Shown in pieces: positions 1 through 7,208 of a stretch of 9,501 nt of DNA. The DNA comes from an uncultured Lachnospiraceae bacterium (GTDB taxonomy: Bacteria > Bacillota > Clostridia > Lachnospirales > Lachnospiraceae), in contig CAKRWX010000076.1 in the NCBI GenBank assembly GCA_934418055.1, positions 1 through 9,501 of the forward strand, given 5' to 3'. The stretch's first letter is position 1; each line of letters starts with the position of its first letter. The notes beneath the pieces were generated by a model, which was not told the origin of the DNA, searched no databases, and worked only from the letters and a program-made list of their open reading frames with translations. The position numbers and the translations under genes were made by a program.

Positions 1-255
1 AACTTAAAGGTCAAGACCAACAAACAGAGCCTGGCAGAGTTGGTGAACTTAAGTATCACCCAGACTTTTACCAGAAGTATCAATACTTCTTTAACAACTG
101 TTGTCATGGTTATCGTACTGTTTATCATGGGCGTAAGCTCCGTTCGTGAGTTTGCACTGCCTCTGATCGTCGGCATCGTATGCGGTACTTATTCTTCCGT
201 ATGCATTACAGGCGCTTTATGGTATGTCATGACCACCCATAAGAAAGAGAAATAA
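1..255 (+). CDS. secF: Protein translocase subunit SecF, C-terminal end (5' truncated by window edge)
   Basis: The frame is open from base 1 and gives 84 residues before the TAA at 253-255. SecF, with SecD, forms the membrane complex that uses the proton gradient to help SecYEG complete protein export. What is seen: the SecF-type stretch LAELVN followed by SITQTFTRSINTSLTT, then a hydrophobic segment (about residues 34-48), the FALPLIVGIVCGTYSS motif and a last hydrophobic helix ending in a short Lys/Glu-rich cytoplasmic tail. This is the conserved end of the SecD/SecF export domain. Because the 5' part is missing, I cannot tell a separate SecF from a fused SecDF. A TTG at position 40 is internal and not a real start. 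tgt follows after 2 nt, so the two genes are very probably co-transcribed and translationally coupled. Confidence 0.9.
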   Translation, partial: NLKVKTNKQSLAELVNLSITQTFTRSINTSLTTVVMVIVLFIMGVSSVREFALPLIVGIVCGTYSSVCITGALWYVMTTHKKEK

Positions 256-257
256 TC

Positions 258-1394
258 ATGGAATATAAGATTATAGCAACTGACGGCCGGGCGAAACGGG
301 CGGAGATGACCACCGTTCACGGCAAGATCCAGACTCCGGTATTTATGAATGTGGGTACGGTTGCTGCCATCAAGGGTGCGGTCTCTACGGATGATCTCCG
401 TGAGATCCGCACTCAGGTGGAGTTATCCAATACCTACCATCTGCATGTGCGTACCGGTGACAAGCTGATCAAGGAGTTCGGCGGACTTCATAAGTTCATG
501 AACTGGGATCGGCCGATCTTAACCGATTCCGGCGGTTTCCAGGTATTCTCCCTGGCTAAAATGAGAAAGATCAAAGAAGAGGGCGTGTACTTTAACTCCC
601 ATATCGACGGACGCAAGATCTTCATGGGACCAGAAGAGAGCATGCAGATCCAGTCCAACTTAGGTTCCACCATCGCCATGGCATTCGATGAGTGTCCATC
701 CAGCGTGGCGGACCGCAAATACGTGGAGAATTCTGTTGCCCGCACCACCAGATGGCTGGAGCGGTGTAAGAACGAGATGGCAAGACTGAACGCGCTTCCA
801 GATACAGTCAACAAAGAGCAGCTTCTGTTCGGCATCAATCAGGGCGCTGTCTATGAGGACATCCGTATCGCCCATGCGAAAACCATTTCCGCTATGGATT
901 TAGATGGCTACGCAGTAGGCGGTTTGGCAGTAGGCGAGACCCACGAGGAGATGTACCGGATCTTAGACGAGACCGTTCCGTATCTGCCGAAAGAGAAACC
1001 AACTTACCTGATGGGCGTTGGTACTCCAGCCAACATCTTAGAGGGTGTGGCAAGAGGCGTGGACTTCTTTGACTGTGTCTACCCGACCAGAAATGGACGC
1101 CATGGCCATGTATACACCAACCACGGCAAGATGAATTTATTCAACCAGAAGTACGAGCTGGATCACCGTCCAATCGAGGAAGGATGCCAGTGCCCGGCCT
1201 GCCGTTCTTACAGCAGAGCCTATATCCGCCATCTGTTCAAGGCGAAAGAAATGCTCGGAATGAGATTATGTGTCTTGCATAATTTGTATTTTTATAATAA
1301 AATGATGGAAGAGATCCGCGACGCGATCGAAGCACACCGTTATGAGGACTATAAGGCAGAAAAGCTGGAAGGCATGGCGCGTGGAGAAAATTAA
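258..1394 (+). CDS. tgt: Queuine/preQ1 tRNA-guanine transglycosylase
   Basis: The 378-aa product matches the usual bacterial TGT length (about 375). The enzyme swaps guanine 34 for preQ1 in tRNAs with GUN anticodons (Asp, Asn, His, Tyr), the first tRNA-bound step of queuosine synthesis, in the cytoplasm. Seen in the sequence: DSGGFQ with catalytic-site Asp90; GGLAVGE at 221-227, where Val225 corresponds to the valine associated with preQ1 rather than queuine preference; FDCVYPTRNGRHG with the likely nucleophile Asp272; and an intact zinc site Cys310, Cys312, Cys315 and His341 (CxCx2Cx25H). The ATG lies 2 nt after the secF stop with only a weak purine-rich AAGAAAGAGAAA upstream, so initiation probably relies on ribosomes finishing secF. 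yajC follows after 63 nt. No damage or missing key residue is seen. Confidence 0.97.
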   Translation: MEYKIIATDGRAKRAEMTTVHGKIQTPVFMNVGTVAAIKGAVSTDDLREIRTQVELSNTYHLHVRTGDKLIKEFGGLHKFMNWDRPILTDSGGFQVFSLAKMRKIKEEGVYFNSHIDGRKIFMGPEESMQIQSNLGSTIAMAFDECPSSVADRKYVENSVARTTRWLERCKNEMARLNALPDTVNKEQLLFGINQGAVYEDIRIAHAKTISAMDLDGYAVGGLAVGETHEEMYRILDETVPYLPKEKPTYLMGVGTPANILEGVARGVDFFDCVYPTRNGRHGHVYTNHGKMNLFNQKYELDHRPIEEGCQCPACRSYSRAYIRHLFKAKEMLGMRLCVLHNLYFYNKMMEEIRDAIEAHRYEDYKAEKLEGMARGEN

Positions 1395-1443
1395 AAGAAA
1401 AAGATAATTGGATTTCCTGGAGCGAGGCGTCAGGAGACCAGTC

Positions 1444-1450
1444 AAGGAGG
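1444..1450 (+). promoter_or_regulatory. Strong Shine-Dalgarno of yajC
   Basis: AAGGAGG lies 7 nt before the yajC ATG at 1458, close to a perfect anti-16S match. It contrasts with the weak site in front of tgt and suggests yajC is translated efficiently from the shared transcript. Confidence 0.8.
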
Positions 1451-1457
1451 AAAAAAC

Positions 1458-1733
1458 ATGAACGGAATTGGATTCTGGGTAGTCTACGCTGCATTCCTGA
1501 TCGGTCTGATGTATTTCGTAGCAATCCGTCCACAGAACAAAGAGAAGAAGAAAATGGCTGAGTTATTAGCAAGTGTTGCAGTAGGTGACACAGTCCTGAC
1601 TTCCAGTGGTTTTTACGGAGTTGTCATTGATATGACAGACGATACTGTGATCGTTGAGTTCGGCAGCAACAAAAACTGCCGTATCCCGATGCAGAAAACT
1701 GCCATCGTTCAGGTTGAGAAACCAGAGGCATAA
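1458..1733 (+). CDS. yajC: Preprotein translocase accessory subunit YajC
   Basis: A 91-aa single-pass membrane protein. YajC associates with SecD and SecF in the Sec translocon; it is small, usually non-essential, and its exact job is unclear. Seen: one N-terminal hydrophobic helix (about residues 4-23), then the diagnostic IRPQNKEKKK basic/polar stretch just after the membrane (23-32), and a small cytoplasmic domain with GDTVLTSSGFYGVV and a C-terminal VEFGSNKNCRIPMQKTAIVQV strand region typical of the family. There is no signal-peptidase site, so the helix acts as an anchor. The start is fixed by the strong AAGGAGG at 1444-1450. The gene follows tgt, a very common pairing, and is closed by the terminator at 1747-1782. 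Confidence 0.95.
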   Translation: MNGIGFWVVYAAFLIGLMYFVAIRPQNKEKKKMAELLASVAVGDTVLTSSGFYGVVIDMTDDTVIVEFGSNKNCRIPMQKTAIVQVEKPEA

Positions 1734-1746
1734 ATAACAAACTGAG

Positions 1747-1782
1747 ATCCCGTCCCGTTTTACTAGCTGGACGGGATTTTCT
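1747..1782 (+). terminator. Rho-independent terminator after yajC
   Basis: A perfect 9-bp stem ATCCCGTCC (1747-1755) / GGACGGGAT (1769-1777) with a 13-nt loop is followed by TTTTCT beginning within the stem end. It should end the secF-tgt-yajC transcript. Its U-run is short, so read-through into the next gene, whose Shine-Dalgarno begins about 6 nt later, is possible. Confidence 0.85.
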
Positions 1783-1801
1783 GCTATAAAGGAGAAAATT
1801 T

Positions 1802-2419
1802 ATGATCAAAAACATCGTATTTGATATGGGAAATGTATTGGTTCGCTACGATTCCATGAAGGTCTGCCGCCATTTCATGACCGATGAGGCGGAGATGGAA
1901 AAAGTATGTACCTCTGTGTTCGTGTCACCGGAGTGGCTGATGCTGGATATGGGCCTGATCACCGAGGAGGCTGCTTTAAAACGGATGCAGAAACGTCTGC
2001 CGGACGATCACGCCAAGGAAATGGCCAGATTATGCCTGGAACACTGGAATGAATACTGTATGTGGAAAGTGCCGGGCATGGAAGAACTGGTGCGGGAATT
2101 AAAGGCAGAGGGCTTCGGTATCTATCTCTGTTCCAACGCCTCCCTGCGTATGGTTACCTGGTACAAGAATATTATCCCGGCCTGGGAGTGCTTCGACGGT
2201 ATTTTCTATTCCGCAGAGGTGAAATGCATGAAGCCGCAGAAAGAGATGTACGAGCATTTCTATGAGCGCTTCGGATTAGATCCACAGGAGTGCTTCTTCA
2301 TCGATGATCTGCAGGACAACATCGACGGGGCGAAGGCTACAGGCATGGACGGCTACTGTTTTGCAGATGGGGATCTGGAAAAATTAAAGGCACATCTGAA
2401 AACATTTTATAGAAAATAG
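1802..2419 (+). CDS. HAD-superfamily hydrolase, YihX-like (subfamily IA)
   Basis: A 205-aa cytoplasmic protein of the haloacid dehalogenase fold, closest in style to E. coli YihX, an alpha-D-glucose-1-phosphate phosphatase. Seen: motif I FDMGNV with nucleophile Asp8; a helical cap between about residues 17 and 90; motif II CSN with Ser111-Asn112; motif III Lys144-Pro145; and motif IV FIDDLQDNIDGA with Asp168 and Asp169 for Mg2+. The second Asp of the classical DxDx motif is Gly10 here, as in YihX (DLGNV). The natural substrate cannot be read from sequence; a sugar-phosphate phosphatase is a reasonable guess. An AAAGGAG-type site at 1788-1794 supports the ATG. The gene sits alone between a terminator and the leuB promoter region, so no pathway link is shown by context. 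Confidence 0.85.
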   Translation: MIKNIVFDMGNVLVRYDSMKVCRHFMTDEAEMEKVCTSVFVSPEWLMLDMGLITEEAALKRMQKRLPDDHAKEMARLCLEHWNEYCMWKVPGMEELVRELKAEGFGIYLCSNASLRMVTWYKNIIPAWECFDGIFYSAEVKCMKPQKEMYEHFYERFGLDPQECFFIDDLQDNIDGAKATGMDGYCFADGDLEKLKAHLKTFYRK

Positions 2420-2426
2420 TCCAGGT

Positions 2427-2465
2427 ATAACCACAAGTTATGAATAAAATTCCAAATAACTTTAT
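2427..2465 (+). promoter_or_regulatory. Probable LysR/CcpC-type operator upstream of leuB
   Basis: ATAAC-CACAA-GTTAT (2427-2441) is a perfect 5-bp dyad with 5-nt spacing, and fits the ATAA-N7-TTAT pattern known for CcpC, a LysR-family regulator of Bacillus. A second, compressed copy, ATAACTTTAT (2456-2465), starts 29 bp downstream, roughly three helical turns, as expected for LysR recognition and activation sites. The pair lies upstream of the -35 at 2486. The identity of the regulator and its ligand is inference; no regulator gene is in the window. Confidence 0.5.
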
Positions 2466-2474
2466 CGGAATTTT
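2446..2474 (+). repeat. 8-bp inverted repeat between the HAD gene and the leuB promoter
   Basis: AAAATTCC (2446-2453) and GGAATTTT (2467-2474) are perfect reverse complements around a 13-nt loop that contains the second ATAAC box. It could be a weak terminator for the HAD gene (the right arm ends in TTTT) or part of the operator. There is no further U-run after it, and the stem is AT-rich, so a terminator role is uncertain. Confidence 0.5.
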
Positions 2475-2485
2475 CAGCTGCCTTA

Positions 2486-2514
2486 TTGAAATCTTGGGAC
2501 AAATGAGATATTAT
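2486..2514 (+). promoter_or_regulatory. Sigma-A type promoter of leuB-ilvD-ilvB
   Basis: TTGAAA (2486-2491), a 17-nt spacer and TATTAT (2509-2514) form a near-consensus housekeeping promoter. Transcription would start near 2521, giving a leader of about 95 nt before the leuB start. This is the best promoter in the window and sits just downstream of the LysR-type boxes. Confidence 0.7.
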
Positions 2515-2600
2515 GAAAAGAAATAACCCAATGTTTTAACTTGTTATATTGATAAAGCGTGACTGTGAGGGGTTTTTCATAGCTTCAAGAAAGAGAAAAT

Positions 2601-2607
2601 GGGAGGA
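2601..2607 (+). promoter_or_regulatory. Ribosome binding site that decides the leuB start
   Basis: GGGAGGA ends 9 nt before the ATG at 2617. An in-frame ATG at 2599 overlaps this site and has only a weak AAGAAAGAGA upstream, so 2617 is preferred. The resulting N-terminus [16 protein letters not shown] matches family N-termini without extra residues. Confidence 0.75.
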
Positions 2608-2616
2608 ACAGCAGCA

Positions 2617-3705
2617 ATGGAATGTAAGATCGTAACCATACCGGGAGATGGAATTGGCCCGGAGATCGTCAGAGAGGCATGCAAAGTGCTTGATAAAGTC
2701 GGAGAGGTGTTTGGTCATAAATTTGACTACACTCCAATCCTGATGGGAGGATGTTCCATTGATGCGTATGGAGTTCCGTTAACCGATGAGGCATTAGCAA
2801 CTGCCAAGGCAGCAGACGCCGTGTTACTTGGCGCTGTCGGCGGTAATGTAGGTAATTCCCGCTGGTATGATGTGGCACCAAACTTAAGACCTGAGGCTGG
2901 TTTATTAGCCATCCGCAAGGGCCTTGGCTTATTTGCCAACATCCGTCCAGCTTATCTGTACAAAGAACTGGCAGACGCTTGTCCGTTAAAGAAAGAGATC
3001 AGCAGCGAAGGCTTTGATATGGTCATCATGAGAGAGCTGACTGGCGGTCTGTATTTTGGAGAGCGTCACACCGAGGAAGTGGACGGCGTTCTGACAGCCA
3101 CCGATACCTTAACTTACAATGAAAATGAGATCCGCCGGATCGCCATCAAGGCATTCGACATCGCTATGAAGAGAAGAAAGAAAGTCATCAGTGTCGATAA
3201 GGCCAATGTACTGGATTCTTCCAGACTTTGGAGAAAAGTGGTAGAGGAAGTGGCAAAGGATTATCCGGAAGTAGAGCTTTCCCATATGTTAGTTGATAAC
3301 TGCGCCATGCAGTTAGTCATGAACCCGGCACAGTTTGACGTGGTTCTGACCGAGAATATGTTCGGAGATATCCTTTCAGATGAAGCCAGCATGATCACCG
3401 GTTCCATTGGCATGTTATCTTCCGCAAGCCTTAATGAGACCAGGTTTGGCCTTTACGAGCCAAGCCACGGTTCCGCACCGGATATTGCAGGCAAAGACTT
3501 AGCAAACCCGATCGCAACCGTTCTTTCCGCAGCGATGATGCTCCGCTATTCCTTCGACATGGACAAGGAGGCAGAGGCGATTGAAATGGCAGTTCAGCAG
3601 GTACTGACCGAAGGCTACCGTACCGGTGACATCTATTCTGAGGGATGCACGAAGGTCGGCACCATCCAGATGGGCGATCTGATCGCAGAGCGGATCCACG
3701 CATAA
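2617..3705 (+). CDS. leuB: 3-isopropylmalate dehydrogenase
   Basis: A 362-aa cytoplasmic enzyme (a start at 2599 would give 368) that oxidises and decarboxylates (2R,3S)-3-isopropylmalate to 2-oxoisocaproate with NAD+ and a divalent metal, the third step of leucine synthesis. Seen: the N-terminal [10 protein letters not shown], the substrate Arg region NLRPEAGL and ANIRPAYLY, catalytic Tyr146 (in GGLYFGE) and Lys195 (in VDKANVL), metal ligands Asp227, Asp251 and Asp255 ([12 protein letters not shown]), and the cofactor region [19 protein letters not shown]. These spacings match the Thermus enzyme offset by about 10 residues. Length and motifs favour LeuB over isocitrate or tartrate dehydrogenase. 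It opens the branched-chain operon behind the 2486-2514 promoter; ilvD follows after 70 nt with no terminator. Confidence 0.96.
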   Translation: MECKIVTIPGDGIGPEIVREACKVLDKVGEVFGHKFDYTPILMGGCSIDAYGVPLTDEALATAKAADAVLLGAVGGNVGNSRWYDVAPNLRPEAGLLAIRKGLGLFANIRPAYLYKELADACPLKKEISSEGFDMVIMRELTGGLYFGERHTEEVDGVLTATDTLTYNENEIRRIAIKAFDIAMKRRKKVISVDKANVLDSSRLWRKVVEEVAKDYPEVELSHMLVDNCAMQLVMNPAQFDVVLTENMFGDILSDEASMITGSIGMLSSASLNETRFGLYEPSHGSAPDIAGKDLANPIATVLSAAMMLRYSFDMDKEAEAIEMAVQQVLTEGYRTGDIYSEGCTKVGTIQMGDLIAERIHA

Positions 3706-3775
3706 GATAGAACGACAAATTTAGATCGAATATTCACAGGATCATTACAGAAGTAATAGAAGGAGACGAAATACC

Positions 3776-5437
3776 ATGAGAAGTGATAATGCAAAAGCGG
3801 GTATGCAGCAGGCACCAGCCAGATCCTTATTCCGTGCGCTGGGTTTAACAGAAGAAGAGATGGCCAGACCATTGATCGGTGTGGTCAATTCCTATAATGA
3901 GATCGTTCCAGGACACATGAATCTGGACAAGATCACAGAGGCAGTAAAACAGGGAATCGCCATGGCAGGCGGTACCCCAATTGTGTTCCCGGCTATCGCA
4001 GTCTGCGATGGAATTGCCATGGGACACGTTGGAATGAAATATTCCTTAGTAACCAGAGATCTGATTGCTGATTCCACCGAGTGTATGGCTATGGCCCATC
4101 AGTTCGATGGTCTGGTTATGATCCCGAACTGCGATAAGAACGTTCCTGGACTTTTAATGGCAGCAGCCCGTTTAAATATCCCGACGGTGTTCGTCAGCGG
4201 CGGCCCAATGTTAGCAGGTCACGTAAAAGGCCAGAAGCGAAGTCTTTCCAGCATGTTTGAGGCAGTTGGTTCTTATGCAGCTGGCACTATGACGGAAGAA
4301 GATGTATGTGAATTTGAGAATAAGGTATGCCCAACCTGCGGTTCCTGCTCCGGTATGTACACCGCCAACAGCATGAACTGTCTGACTGAGGTTCTGGGTA
4401 TGGGCTTACAGGGCAACGGTACCATTCCAGCCGTATATTCCGAGAGAATCCGTCTTGCAAAACACGCAGGTATGGCTGTGATGGATATGGTAAATAAAAA
4501 TATCCGCCCAAGAGACATCATGACCGAGGCAGCATTCCGCAACGCCCTGACCATGGATATGGCATTAGGATGCAGCACCAACAGTATGCTCCACCTTCCA
4601 GCCATCGCTCATGAGGCAGGCGTGGAGTTAAATGTGGATATTGCCAATGAAATCAGCGCCAAGACACCAAACCTGTGCCATTTAGCACCAGCAGGCCCAA
4701 CTTATATGGAAGACTTAAATGAGGCAGGCGGTATCTATGCCGTTATGAAAGAGATCAGCAAGTTAGGACTTCTGAACCTGGATTGCATGACCGTTACCGG
4801 CAAGACAGTAGGCGAGAACATCAAGAACAGTGTCAATAAGAATCCAGAGGTTATCCGTACCGTAGATAACCCATATTCCAAGACTGGCGGTATCGCCGTA
4901 TTAAAGGGCAATATCGCACCGGATTCCTGCGTGGTAAAACGTTCCGCAGTGGTTCCGGAGATGCTGCAGCATGAAGGCCCTGCAAGAGTCTTCGACTGTG
5001 AGGAAGACGCCATTGCAGCCATCAAGGGCGGCAAGATTGTGGCTGGCGATGTGGTTGTCATCCGCTACGAGGGACCAAAAGGCGGCCCAGGTATGAGAGA
5101 GATGTTGAATCCAACCTCTGCTATCGCAGGTATGGGGCTGGGATCTTCCGTAGCATTGATCACAGACGGACGTTTCTCCGGCGCATCCAGAGGCGCTTCC
5201 ATTGGACATGTAAGCCCGGAGGCAGCTGCAGGCGGTCCGATCGGACTGGTAGAAGAGGGCGATATCATTTCCATCGATATCAATGCCAACACCATCAATA
5301 TGAAGGTATCCGATGAGGAACTGGCAAGACGCCGCGCGAACTGGACACCAAAGGTAAAAGAGGTAACTGGATATCTGAAACGTTACCGCAAGTTAGTAAC
5401 TTCCGCAGATAAGGGAGCAATTCTGGCTGACGAGTAA
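3776..5437 (+). CDS. ilvD: Dihydroxy-acid dehydratase (probably [4Fe-4S] type)
   Basis: A 553-aa IlvD/Edd-family enzyme that dehydrates 2,3-dihydroxy-isovalerate and 2,3-dihydroxy-3-methylvalerate to 2-keto acids, the shared step of valine, isoleucine and leucine synthesis. Seen: [11 protein letters not shown] (around 39-47), NCDKNVPG with Cys119 and the Asp120-Lys121 metal-site pair, [18 protein letters not shown] with Cys185, Cys188 and Cys191, the [18 protein letters not shown] signature, and the C-terminal [20 protein letters not shown] motif. Gly46 stands where plant and mycobacterial [2Fe-2S] enzymes carry a Cys, and CPTCGSC matches E. coli IlvD, so an oxygen-sensitive [4Fe-4S] cluster is inferred. 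An AAGGAG site (3760-3765) fixes the ATG. It lies between leuB and ilvB in one operon; a hairpin in the gap to ilvB may affect mRNA processing. Confidence 0.97.
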   Translation: MRSDNAKAGMQQAPARSLFRALGLTEEEMARPLIGVVNSYNEIVPGHMNLDKITEAVKQGIAMAGGTPIVFPAIAVCDGIAMGHVGMKYSLVTRDLIADSTECMAMAHQFDGLVMIPNCDKNVPGLLMAAARLNIPTVFVSGGPMLAGHVKGQKRSLSSMFEAVGSYAAGTMTEEDVCEFENKVCPTCGSCSGMYTANSMNCLTEVLGMGLQGNGTIPAVYSERIRLAKHAGMAVMDMVNKNIRPRDIMTEAAFRNALTMDMALGCSTNSMLHLPAIAHEAGVELNVDIANEISAKTPNLCHLAPAGPTYMEDLNEAGGIYAVMKEISKLGLLNLDCMTVTGKTVGENIKNSVNKNPEVIRTVDNPYSKTGGIAVLKGNIAPDSCVVKRSAVVPEMLQHEGPARVFDCEEDAIAAIKGGKIVAGDVVVIRYEGPKGGPGMREMLNPTSAIAGMGLGSSVALITDGRFSGASRGASIGHVSPEAAAGGPIGLVEEGDIISIDINANTINMKVSDEELARRRANWTPKVKEVTGYLKRYRKLVTSADKGAILADE

Positions 5438-5447
5438 AAATCAGAAG

Positions 5448-5479
5448 GAACGGCCCGGTGACTGGCTGTGGAGCCGTTC
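5448..5479 (+). other. Intercistronic hairpin between ilvD and ilvB
   Basis: GAACGGC (5448-5454) and GCCGTTC (5473-5479) form a perfect 7-bp stem, extendable by CC/GG with one bulged A. No U-run follows, so it is not an intrinsic terminator. Plausible roles, both inferred, are mRNA stabilisation or processing that sets the leuB-ilvD to ilvB ratio. Confidence 0.55.
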
Positions 5480-5518
5480 GGATCAGAGCAAAAACGAAAC
5501 AGAGGAGAATGAGGGTTT

Positions 5519-7198
5519 ATGCAGACATTGACTGGAGCAGAGATCGTTGTAGAGTGCCTGAAGGAACAGGGTGTGGATACCGTGTTCGGTTATCCGGGCG
5601 GAGCGATCTTAAATATTTACGATGCACTTTATAAACATCAGGATGAGATCACCCACATCCTGACCTCCCATGAGCAGGGAGCGTCCCATGCGGCAGACGG
5701 TTATGCCAGAGCCACTGGTAAAGTGGGCGTGTGCTTAGCTACTTCCGGACCTGGAGCTACCAACCTGGTAACAGGAATTGCAACTGCGTATATGGATTCC
5801 ATTCCAGTGGTTGCCATCACCTGTAACGTAGGTGTCAGCCTCTTAGGCCGTGACAGCTTCCAGGAGATTGATATTACCGGCGTGACTATGCCGATCACCA
5901 AATACAATTTCATTGTGAAAGACATCACAAAGCTGGCAGATGTTTTAAGAAGAGCTTTTAAGATCGCAAAGAGCGGCCGTCCAGGCCCGGTTCTGGTGGA
6001 TATCACCAAGGACGTGACTGCGGCAAGCTACGAGTACGAGGCAAAAGAACCAGAGGTGATTGAGCGCCAGGTGGACACCATCACCGAGGAAGACTTAGAT
6101 CAGGCGCTGCTGATGTTAAAGAAGTCCCAGAAACCATTTATCATGGTAGGCGGCGGCGCGATCCTTTCCGACGCGGCAGAAGAGGTGAGGGCATTTGCCC
6201 ATAAACTCCAGGCTCCTGTGGCAGATACCCTGATGGGCAAAGGCGCGTTTGATGGAACCCATGAGTTGTATACTGGTATGGTAGGTATGCACGGTACCAA
6301 GACTTCCAACTTTGGTATCACCGAGTGCGATCTGCTGGTGGTTATCGGTGCCAGATTCAGCGACCGTGTCGTAGGAAATGCCAGCAAGTTTGCGAAAAAT
6401 GCCAAGATTCTCCAGATCGACATTGACCCGGCAGAGATCAATAAGAACATTGAGACCGACGCCAGCGTCATCGGCGATGTGAAGATCATTTTAAGAAAAT
6501 TAAATGCCAGATTAGATCCGCAGAACCATGATGAGTGGGTAGCTCATATCGAGCGCATGAAGGATATGTATCCGCTTCATTACAACAAAGAGGTTCTGAC
6601 CGGACCTGCCATCATCGAGGGCATTTACAATGTGACCCAGGGCGATGCCATCATCGTTACCGAGGTTGGCCAGCATCAGATGTGGGCTGCACAATATTAT
6701 AAATACAAAAATCCGCATACCTTCTTAACTTCCGGCGGTCTTGGAACCATGGGCTATGGCCTTGGAGCCGCGCTGGGTGCCAAGATGGGCAAGAAAGACA
6801 AAAAGGTATTCAATATTGCAGGAGACGGATGTTTCCGTATGAATATGAACGAGATCGCCACCGCGACCCGTTACAATATTCCAATTATTGAGGTAATCAT
6901 CAACAACCACGTTTTAGGTATGGTCCGCCAGTGGCAGGATCTGTACTATGGAAAACGGTATTCGCATACCATATTAAATGATCAGGTAGACTTCGTGAAA
7001 CTGGCAGAAGCCATGGGCGCGAAAGCTTACCGGGTAACGAAGAAGGAAGAACTGGAACCGGTTCTGAAGGAAGCCATGGAGCTCAATATTCCGGTAGTCA
7101 TCGACTGCCAGATCCATTGCGACGACAAGGTATTCCCGATGGTATCTCCGGGGGCAGCGATCTCTGACGCTTTTGATGATACGGATTTGAAGCTGTAG
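5519..7198 (+). CDS. ilvB: Acetolactate (acetohydroxyacid) synthase, large catalytic subunit
   Basis: A 559-aa thiamine-diphosphate enzyme that joins two pyruvates to 2-acetolactate, or pyruvate and 2-oxobutyrate to acetohydroxybutyrate, committing carbon to valine/leucine and isoleucine. Seen: N-terminal ThDP half with catalytic Glu52 in SHEQGASHAADGYARA; the central domain with GARFSDRVVGN (277-287), the FAD-binding signature of anabolic enzymes; and the C-terminal ThDP/Mg motif starting GDG at 435 and ending NN at 462-463, followed by LGMVRQWQ and YSHT. The FAD motif argues against the FAD-free catabolic AlsS and against pyruvate oxidase or other family members. GAGGAG (5502-5507) or GAGG (5511-5514) can serve as ribosome binding site. 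A terminator follows; the regulatory small subunit IlvN is not next to it, so feedback control would need a partner encoded elsewhere. Confidence 0.96.
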   Translation: MQTLTGAEIVVECLKEQGVDTVFGYPGGAILNIYDALYKHQDEITHILTSHEQGASHAADGYARATGKVGVCLATSGPGATNLVTGIATAYMDSIPVVAITCNVGVSLLGRDSFQEIDITGVTMPITKYNFIVKDITKLADVLRRAFKIAKSGRPGPVLVDITKDVTAASYEYEAKEPEVIERQVDTITEEDLDQALLMLKKSQKPFIMVGGGAILSDAAEEVRAFAHKLQAPVADTLMGKGAFDGTHELYTGMVGMHGTKTSNFGITECDLLVVIGARFSDRVVGNASKFAKNAKILQIDIDPAEINKNIETDASVIGDVKIILRKLNARLDPQNHDEWVAHIERMKDMYPLHYNKEVLTGPAIIEGIYNVTQGDAIIVTEVGQHQMWAAQYYKYKNPHTFLTSGGLGTMGYGLGAALGAKMGKKDKKVFNIAGDGCFRMNMNEIATATRYNIPIIEVIINNHVLGMVRQWQDLYYGKRYSHTILNDQVDFVKLAEAMGAKAYRVTKKEELEPVLKEAMELNIPVVIDCQIHCDDKVFPMVSPGAAISDAFDDTDLKL

Positions 7199-7208
7199 AG
7201 TGGAAGAG

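Noticed and set aside
488..838. Long antisense open frames, for example on the minus strand within tgt, ilvD (4273-4605) and ilvB (6100-6489)
   Set aside because: They lie inside clearly real genes, have no ribosome binding sites or recognisable protein features, and are explained by codon bias of the sense strand.
1415..1435. TCCTG/CAGGA hairpin between tgt and yajC
   Set aside because: The stem is only 5 bp, extendable by weak pairs, with no U-run; chance level.
1782..1790. Extended -10 like TGCTATAAA in front of the HAD gene
   Set aside because: There is no -35, and a start about 7 nt downstream would remove the ribosome binding site, giving a nearly leaderless message.
1802..2419. HAD gene as the missing phosphoserine phosphatase (SerB) for the nearby serC-serA
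   Set aside because: It lies in a different transcription unit, lacks the DxD motif of SerB and resembles YihX instead.
2515..2616. Possible T-box, riboswitch or leader-peptide attenuator in the leuB leader
   Set aside because: The leader is only about 95 nt, has no T-box core (TGGNACCGCG) and no run of Leu/Ile/Val codons. The only pairing seen is AACCC with GGGTT over a 40-nt loop, which is too weak.
2599..2616. Upstream ATG as leuB start
   Set aside because: It overlaps the GGGAGGA site that serves the ATG at 2617 and adds six residues absent from the family N-terminus.
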